A stretch of 64,000 nt of DNA from Candidatus Baltobacteraceae bacterium (GTDB lineage Bacteria > Vulcanimicrobiota > Vulcanimicrobiia > Vulcanimicrobiales > Vulcanimicrobiaceae). The position numbers were made by a program, and so were the translations under genes. The notes under the pieces are model-generated. The model made no database searches, had not been told where the DNA came from, and saw only the letters and a list, made by a program, of their open reading frames with translations. Of the stretch, positions 59,688 through 64,000 are shown piece after piece (the first letter of the stretch is position 1; each line of letters starts with the position of its first letter). The DNA lies in assembly GCA_035502855.1 (NCBI GenBank), contig DATJTX010000016.1, forward strand, positions 214,244 to 278,243, read 5' to 3'.

Positions 59688-60614
59688 ATGTTGAAATCGA
59701 TTCGTCTGCTTGCGACCGTACTCTCGGTTGCGGCCCTCGCCGCTTGCAGCAACAATTCAGCGCAATCGAGCGCGTCGAGTGCCCCCGGGGGCAAAACGAT
59801 CGGCGTGTCGATTCAAAACCGCGAAGCGCAGTTCTATCAAGAGATGGAAAGCGGCATGCGCAGCGAGGCGAAAAAATACGGCTACACCCTGCACGTGGTG
59901 GATGCCAATCGCGACAATGCGACGCAGCAGAGTCAGGTCGAGGATTTCATCTCGAGCAAGGTCGATGCGATCGTGCTCACGCCCTACGATTCGACCGCAA
60001 TCGGCAGCGCGATTGCCGAGGCAAACAAAGCCGGCATTCCGGTCTTTACCGCCGATATCGCCAGCACGAGTAAGATCGGGACCGTGGTGGCGCACGTGGC
60101 CAGCGACAACGTGCAGGGCGGCATGCAGGCCGCGAAGTTGATCTGTCAAGCGGTGGGAAAGAGCGGTGCGGTCGCGATCTTGGATGAGCCGGAAGTCACC
60201 AGCGTGCAAGATCGCGTAAAAGGCTTCCGTGCCGGACTCGCGCAGTATTGCCCGGGCGTGAGCATCGTCGCCGACGTCGACGCCGGCGGTGAACGCGCCA
60301 AAGCCGACAGCTCGATGGGCGACATCCTGCAATCGAATCCGAACGTGAAGGGTGTCTTCGGCATCAACGACGACTCCGCGCTGGGCGCGGTGAGCGCGAT
60401 CAAGGCCGCCGGCCTGACCGGAAAGATCGCCGTCGTCGGCTACGACGCAACGCCGGAAGCGCGTGCCGCGATCAAGGCCGGGTCGATGTACGGCGACGCG
60501 GTGCAGTATCCGCAGAAGATCGGCCAACTCACGATCGATACGATTCACGATTACTTCGCCGGCAAGACCCCGCCGAAGGTCGTACACGTGGCGGTCGGTA
60601 CCTACACGCGTTGA
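59688..60614 (+). CDS. Sugar ABC transporter substrate-binding lipoprotein (RbsB-like)
   Basis: This 308-residue periplasmic-binding-type protein starts at ATG 59688 after GGAGAG. Its lipoprotein signal ends in VAALAAC. The two-lobe fold of the ribose/galactose family is recognisable (IGVSIQNREAQFYQEMESG, QVEDFISSKVDAIVLTPYD, GVFGINDDSALGAVSAIKAAG, IAVVGYDATPEARAAI). It forms an operon with an ATPase and a permease. The substrate is probably a pentose or other sugar. Confidence 0.93.
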   Translation: MLKSIRLLATVLSVAALAACSNNSAQSSASSAPGGKTIGVSIQNREAQFYQEMESGMRSEAKKYGYTLHVVDANRDNATQQSQVEDFISSKVDAIVLTPYDSTAIGSAIAEANKAGIPVFTADIASTSKIGTVVAHVASDNVQGGMQAAKLICQAVGKSGAVAILDEPEVTSVQDRVKGFRAGLAQYCPGVSIVADVDAGGERAKADSSMGDILQSNPNVKGVFGINDDSALGAVSAIKAAGLTGKIAVVGYDATPEARAAIKAGSMYGDAVQYPQKIGQLTIDTIHDYFAGKTPPKVVHVAVGTYTR

Positions 60615-62116
60615 ACGCAACCGCTCCGCTGCTGGAAATGCACGGCATCGGGAAATCCTTTCCCGGCGTTCGCGCGCTCTGGGATGTTTCGCTTTCGCTC
60701 TATCCGGGCGAGGTGCTGGCTCTGGTCGGTGAAAACGGCGCCGGGAAGTCGACGCTGATGAAGATTCTCGCCGGTGCACTACGGGCCGACTCCGGCACGA
60801 TCAGCATCGACGGAACCGACGTCTCGATCGCCTCGCCGCGTGATGCGGAATCGCGCGGTATCGGCATGATCTACCAGGAATTCAATTTGGTTCCCCAGCT
60901 CACGGCCTTGCAAAACATCGTACTCGGAAACGAACCCGTTCGTGGTGCGTTTCTCGACGAGCGCGGCGCGCGCGAGCGTGCGCGGGCCGTGCTCGAGGAG
61001 CTGGGCATCCAACTCCCGCTCGACCGCACCGCAGCGCACCTGTCGGTCGCGCAGCAGCAGCTCATCGAGATCGTCAAGGCGCTCTCCAAGCATGCGCGCA
61101 TCATCGTCATGGACGAACCCACGGCCGCGCTGACCGAGCGCGAGATCGATGCGCTCTTTGCGCTGATCGCACAGCTGAAAGCGGGCGGCGCGGGCATCAT
61201 CTACATTTCACACCGCATGGAGGAGCTGCCGCGCGTCGCGGACCGGATCACCGTCCTGCGCGACGGCGCGGTGGTCGAAACGCGGCCGGCCGCGCAGTTT
61301 CCCCCCGGGGACGTGATCCGAGCAATGGTGGGGCGGCCGCTCGATGCGCATTTCCCCGCCCTCGATCCCGTCGCCGCGGATACGAGCGTCGTCCTCGACG
61401 TGCGCGATCTGGTGCGCGCGCCGGCGGTGAATGGCGTGAGCTTTGCGGTCCGCGCGGGAGAGATCGTCGGGCTAGCCGGTTTGATCGGCGCGGGCCGCAC
61501 CGAGATCGTGCGCGCGATCGCCGGTGCCGACGTTCCCGAGAGCGGCGTCATCGCGATCGACGGAACCCAGATCCGCATCCACGCGCCGCACGACGGGATC
61601 GCGGCGGGGATCGCGTTCATCACCGAAGATCGCAAAAGACAGGGGCTCGTTCTCGGCATGACCGTGCGCGAAAACATGACGCTCGCCCATTTGGCGCAGT
61701 TCGTGAACCGCGATCATCTGATCTCGCGCCGGCGCGAGGAGGAGAGCGCCCGCCGAATGATCGACGAGTTGCGCGTGCGCACGCCGAGTCCCGAGCAGCT
61801 CGTACGCAATCTTTCCGGCGGCACCCAGCAGAAGGTCGTGCTGGCGAAGTGGTTGCTCGGCAAAGCGCGCGTCTTTCTTTTCGACGAGCCGACCCGCGGC
61901 ATCGACATCGGCGCCAAAGCCGAGATCTACGGCTTGATGAAAACGCTGCTCGAGGGCGGAGCCGCGATCGTCATGGTCTCGAGCGAACTACCCGAAGTGC
62001 TCGGTATGTCGCACCGGATTCTGGTCATACGCGGGGGGCGTATCGTCGCCGAGTTCTCCCGCGAGGCCGTTACGCCTGACGCGGTCATCGCCGCGGCGGC
62101 GGGAGCCGCCGCGTGA
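60611..62116 (+). CDS. Sugar ABC transporter ATP-binding protein (RbsA-like)
   Basis: This 501-residue protein has two fused ATPase domains. The first has Walker A GENGAGKST, the signature LSVAQQQLIEI and Walker B IIVMDEPTA. The second (about residues 260-500) has GLAGLIGAGRTEIVRAI (degenerate P-loop), LSGGTQQKVVLAKWL and FLFDEPTRGIDIGAK. This is the layout of RbsA/MglA importers. TTG 60611 overlaps the preceding stop as TTGA. Confidence 0.95.
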   Translation: MNATAPLLEMHGIGKSFPGVRALWDVSLSLYPGEVLALVGENGAGKSTLMKILAGALRADSGTISIDGTDVSIASPRDAESRGIGMIYQEFNLVPQLTALQNIVLGNEPVRGAFLDERGARERARAVLEELGIQLPLDRTAAHLSVAQQQLIEIVKALSKHARIIVMDEPTAALTEREIDALFALIAQLKAGGAGIIYISHRMEELPRVADRITVLRDGAVVETRPAAQFPPGDVIRAMVGRPLDAHFPALDPVAADTSVVLDVRDLVRAPAVNGVSFAVRAGEIVGLAGLIGAGRTEIVRAIAGADVPESGVIAIDGTQIRIHAPHDGIAAGIAFITEDRKRQGLVLGMTVRENMTLAHLAQFVNRDHLISRRREEESARRMIDELRVRTPSPEQLVRNLSGGTQQKVVLAKWLLGKARVFLFDEPTRGIDIGAKAEIYGLMKTLLEGGAAIVMVSSELPEVLGMSHRILVIRGGRIVAEFSREAVTPDAVIAAAAGAAA

Positions 62117-63084
62117 ACGCGGTCCTCAAGAACGTCTGGCTGCGCAACGCGGTGCTGGTCGTGATCGTCGCGATCGCGATGGCGATCGTCAATGGGCTTG
62201 CCCACGGCGAGTTCTTGACGCGCCAGAATATCTTCACCGTGCTCGAGCAGATCTCGTACAACTGTATCCTCGGCGTCGGCCAAACGTTTGTCATCATCAC
62301 GGCGGGCATCGATCTCTCGATCGGTTCGCTGGTTGCGGTGTCCGGCGTGGTGATGGCGCAGGTCGCCAACCACGTCGGCTTCACCGGGGTGGGCCTGGTC
62401 GTGGTCACGCTGCTCGCCGGTCTCGCCGTCGGGGCCTTGGCGGGCTGGGTAAACGCGCTTCCCGTCGTCAAGCTCAATCTGCCGCCGTTCATCACCACCT
62501 TCGCGATGCTCGAAGTCACGCTCGGGCTTTCGTACATCTTCTCGGGCGGACAGCCGGTCGCGGTCAACAACGCAATCTTCTCGAACATCGGAACCGGCGC
62601 CGTCTTCGGACTGCCGGTTCAGGTGATCTGGATGGTCGTCGTCGTCGCGATCGCCTCCGTGCTGCTGATGGGCACGCGTTTCGGACGTTACGTGTTCGCG
62701 ATCGGCGGCAACGAAGAGGCCGCGCGCCTGGCCGGGGTCGCGACCGGACGCGTGAAGACGTTGGTATACGTGATCAGCGGGATGTGCGCGGCGATCGTCG
62801 GCTTCATGTACATGGCGCGCTTCTCTTCGGGTTCGCCCGACACCGGCACGCACGACGAATTGCTCGAAGCTATCGCGGCGGTGGTGGTCGGCGGCACGAG
62901 CCTGATGGGCGGTCAAGGTTCGATCCTGGGCACGTTCTTCGGCGCGCTCTTGATCGGGCTGCTGTACAACGTCATGAACCTGACCCACGTCGACTCGTAC
63001 CTGCAAAAAGTCGTGTTGGGTGTCGTGATCCTGCTCGCCGTGGTGCTGGACGAATTGCGCAAGCGCTATTTAGCGAGAAACTAG
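62113..63084 (+). CDS. Sugar ABC transporter permease (RbsC-like)
   Basis: This 323-residue permease has about ten hydrophobic segments and the EAA-like loop in RFGRYVFAIGGNEEAARLAGV, characteristic of the ribose/xylose family of BPD_transp_2 permeases. GITAGIDLSIGS-type residues appear as ITAGIDLSIGSLVAVSGVVM. It starts at GTG 62113, overlapping the ATPase gene by 4 bp, and completes the operon. Confidence 0.95.
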   Translation: MNAVLKNVWLRNAVLVVIVAIAMAIVNGLAHGEFLTRQNIFTVLEQISYNCILGVGQTFVIITAGIDLSIGSLVAVSGVVMAQVANHVGFTGVGLVVVTLLAGLAVGALAGWVNALPVVKLNLPPFITTFAMLEVTLGLSYIFSGGQPVAVNNAIFSNIGTGAVFGLPVQVIWMVVVVAIASVLLMGTRFGRYVFAIGGNEEAARLAGVATGRVKTLVYVISGMCAAIVGFMYMARFSSGSPDTGTHDELLEAIAAVVVGGTSLMGGQGSILGTFFGALLIGLLYNVMNLTHVDSYLQKVVLGVVILLAVVLDELRKRYLARN

Positions 63085-63123
63085 AGCTTGGGCGTTTCAA
63101 CCTCCGGAGCTTCGGGATCTGCG

Positions 63124-63822
63124 TTAATGCAAAGGAGTCCCAAGAACCTGCGGGCATGGTGGTTTCGTGCACTGTAGGGTTGGCGGCGTCCGAGTTGGCG
63201 TCGGTTGCGGCGTCCGCGGATCGACTAGGTAGAAACCAGCAAATGAGGAGGTCGCGCCTGGTGAATAGCTGACCGCGGTGCCGTTGCCGGCGTCATAATC
63301 CTGTGTGCCGCCATACCAAGAGTTGTTTGTGGCGATTGTCATTTGACACCCGACGAAGGTTTGCGGATTGTCTGTGCATGAGGTGAATTCTCCCATGGCA
63401 ACCGGACCCCAGTGGATGCTCTCGTCTCCGTAACCCTGGCATCCACCAAAGCACGAAAGGTCAACGGGGTCGTCCCCTCCCTTTTGAGCGATGCTGCTCA
63501 CTCCCTTTGTCACACACAGCGCGCAGACCGTCGGTAGTCCGCTCGAGTCCGTCCCGGAGTCGTAGAAGTCCGACGGCCTATCGAAAAAGAGATCAACGGC
63601 ATCTTCCGCAACGTCGTTAGGTGGCGGCGTCGAGCCGGTTGGATCGAGCGAGGAGATCCCAACGCCCATGAACATCAACTGGCTCGGAGTCGGTTCGGCT
63701 CCGTATTCGATCATGAACATACTGCCGCATGAGTAGTGTTCACCCTCGACACTCCATTGCGGGTTGGAAGTGTAGTTCGTGGCGAGGAACGGTTGAATGC
63801 TGGAGTCGCTGTTGTATTGCAA
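63124..63822 (-). CDS. Cys-rich extracellular-type protein, N-terminus uncertain
   Basis: This 232-residue open frame starts at TTG 63822 with MQYNSDSSIQPFLATNY and contains about eight Cys, several in pairs (CALC, CFGGC), ending in a Pro/Thr-rich tail (DPRTPQPTPTRTPPTLQCTK). The composition suggests a secreted beta-rich protein, but no signal peptide is present in this frame. A neighbouring frame just upstream (63988 to about 63840) encodes LSYTTAWDTISFWLKLE, after which a one-base shift at the GAGCGGGATCG stretch would continue into SGIDAGLQYN. A frameshift or a start further upstream is therefore possible. Confidence 0.5.
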   Translation of the reverse strand: MQYNSDSSIQPFLATNYTSNPQWSVEGEHYSCGSMFMIEYGAEPTPSQLMFMGVGISSLDPTGSTPPPNDVAEDAVDLFFDRPSDFYDSGTDSSGLPTVCALCVTKGVSSIAQKGGDDPVDLSCFGGCQGYGDESIHWGPVAMGEFTSCTDNPQTFVGCQMTIATNNSWYGGTQDYDAGNGTAVSYSPGATSSFAGFYLVDPRTPQPTPTRTPPTLQCTKPPCPQVLGTPLH

Positions 63823-63980
63823 CCCCGCGTCGATCCCGCTCGAGCTTGAGCCAAAAGCTGATCGTGTCCCAGGCCGTGGTGTATGAGAGGACTATCCTGG
63901 CCGCATAAATGAGAGCGGCCACCGTGGCTTTCGGCGAAGGTTGTTTTTGCAGAAAACAATCGACACGAAAGGAAACCACG

Positions 63981-64000
63981 ATGACCAAGCCTAGTATGGC
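63981..64000 (+). CDS. Possible start of a gene running off the window
   Basis: ATG at 63981 (MTKPSM) has a good Shine-Dalgarno (GAAAGGAAAC) about 8 bp upstream. Only 20 bp are visible, so nothing can be said about the product. Confidence 0.3.

Overview
The window is 64 kb of GC-rich bacterial chromosome with densely packed genes, many start and stop codons overlapping, and frequent GTG or TTG starts. The mix of genes (HemQ-type haem synthesis, a sedolisin-family peptidase, secreted beta-propeller lipoproteins, an unusual arginyl-tRNA synthetase) suggests a poorly cultured soil lineage. Eremiobacterota/WPS-2-like is my best guess, but it is inference from gene content only.

Chromosomal backbone, left part (1-25.7 kb): a histidine kinase/response regulator pair cut by the window edge; an ECF sigma factor with a putative anti-sigma partner; a tightly coupled pyrimidine operon (pyrK-pyrD-pyrF-pyrE) that runs on into an acetyltransferase, an AI-2E-type permease, an MscS channel and an S53 peptidase; a PemK/MazF-like toxin-antitoxin pair; argS-rlmH; dprA; a DUF5679 zinc-ribbon protein; nrdR-dut-panE; hemQ; a cyclic-nucleotide-binding protein; an MFS transporter; and two lipoproteins. 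A complete 2.0-kb IS1595-family element (15836-17864) with an 8-bp target duplication (GGCCTTTT), 27-bp inverted repeats and two passenger genes lies just upstream of nrdR.

The central feature is a complete 29,218-bp Tn7-like transposon (26363-55580) inserted in comM (yifB). The two halves of comM lie at 55581-56440 (N-terminal) and 25679-26362 (C-terminal). The element is bounded by a perfect 5-bp duplication (CCGCC) and by ends reading TGTAGG...CCTACA, each followed inward by three TnsB-type sites of the form TTAnnnnTGAGAAA. Removing the element and one CCGCC copy restores an in-frame 512-codon comM. The transposition genes sit in the middle: tnsA, tnsB (D243, D327, E363), tnsC and two tniQ genes. 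Both flanks carry cargo that looks like defence and addiction functions: an HTH-fused DEAD/DEAH helicase with a small Cys-rich protein and an unknown partner; a Xre/RES toxin-antitoxin module plus a paralogue of its antitoxin beside a PD-(D/E)XK-like nuclease gene; a possible second toxin-antitoxin pair; an Mrr-like nuclease; a 1,358-residue N6-adenine methylase followed by a PLD-nuclease/SNF2 helicase; and a divergent TcmP and Gp37/Gp68 pair.

Chromosomal backbone, right part (55.6-64 kb): the comM N-terminal half, a small secreted protein, a nitroreductase divergent from a MarR regulator with a 15-bp palindrome between them, a DUF427 protein, a beta-propeller-like protein, a membrane protein, a ribose-type sugar ABC transporter operon (binding lipoprotein, double ATPase, permease) and a secreted Cys-rich protein. 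No rRNA, convincing tRNA or CRISPR array was seen.
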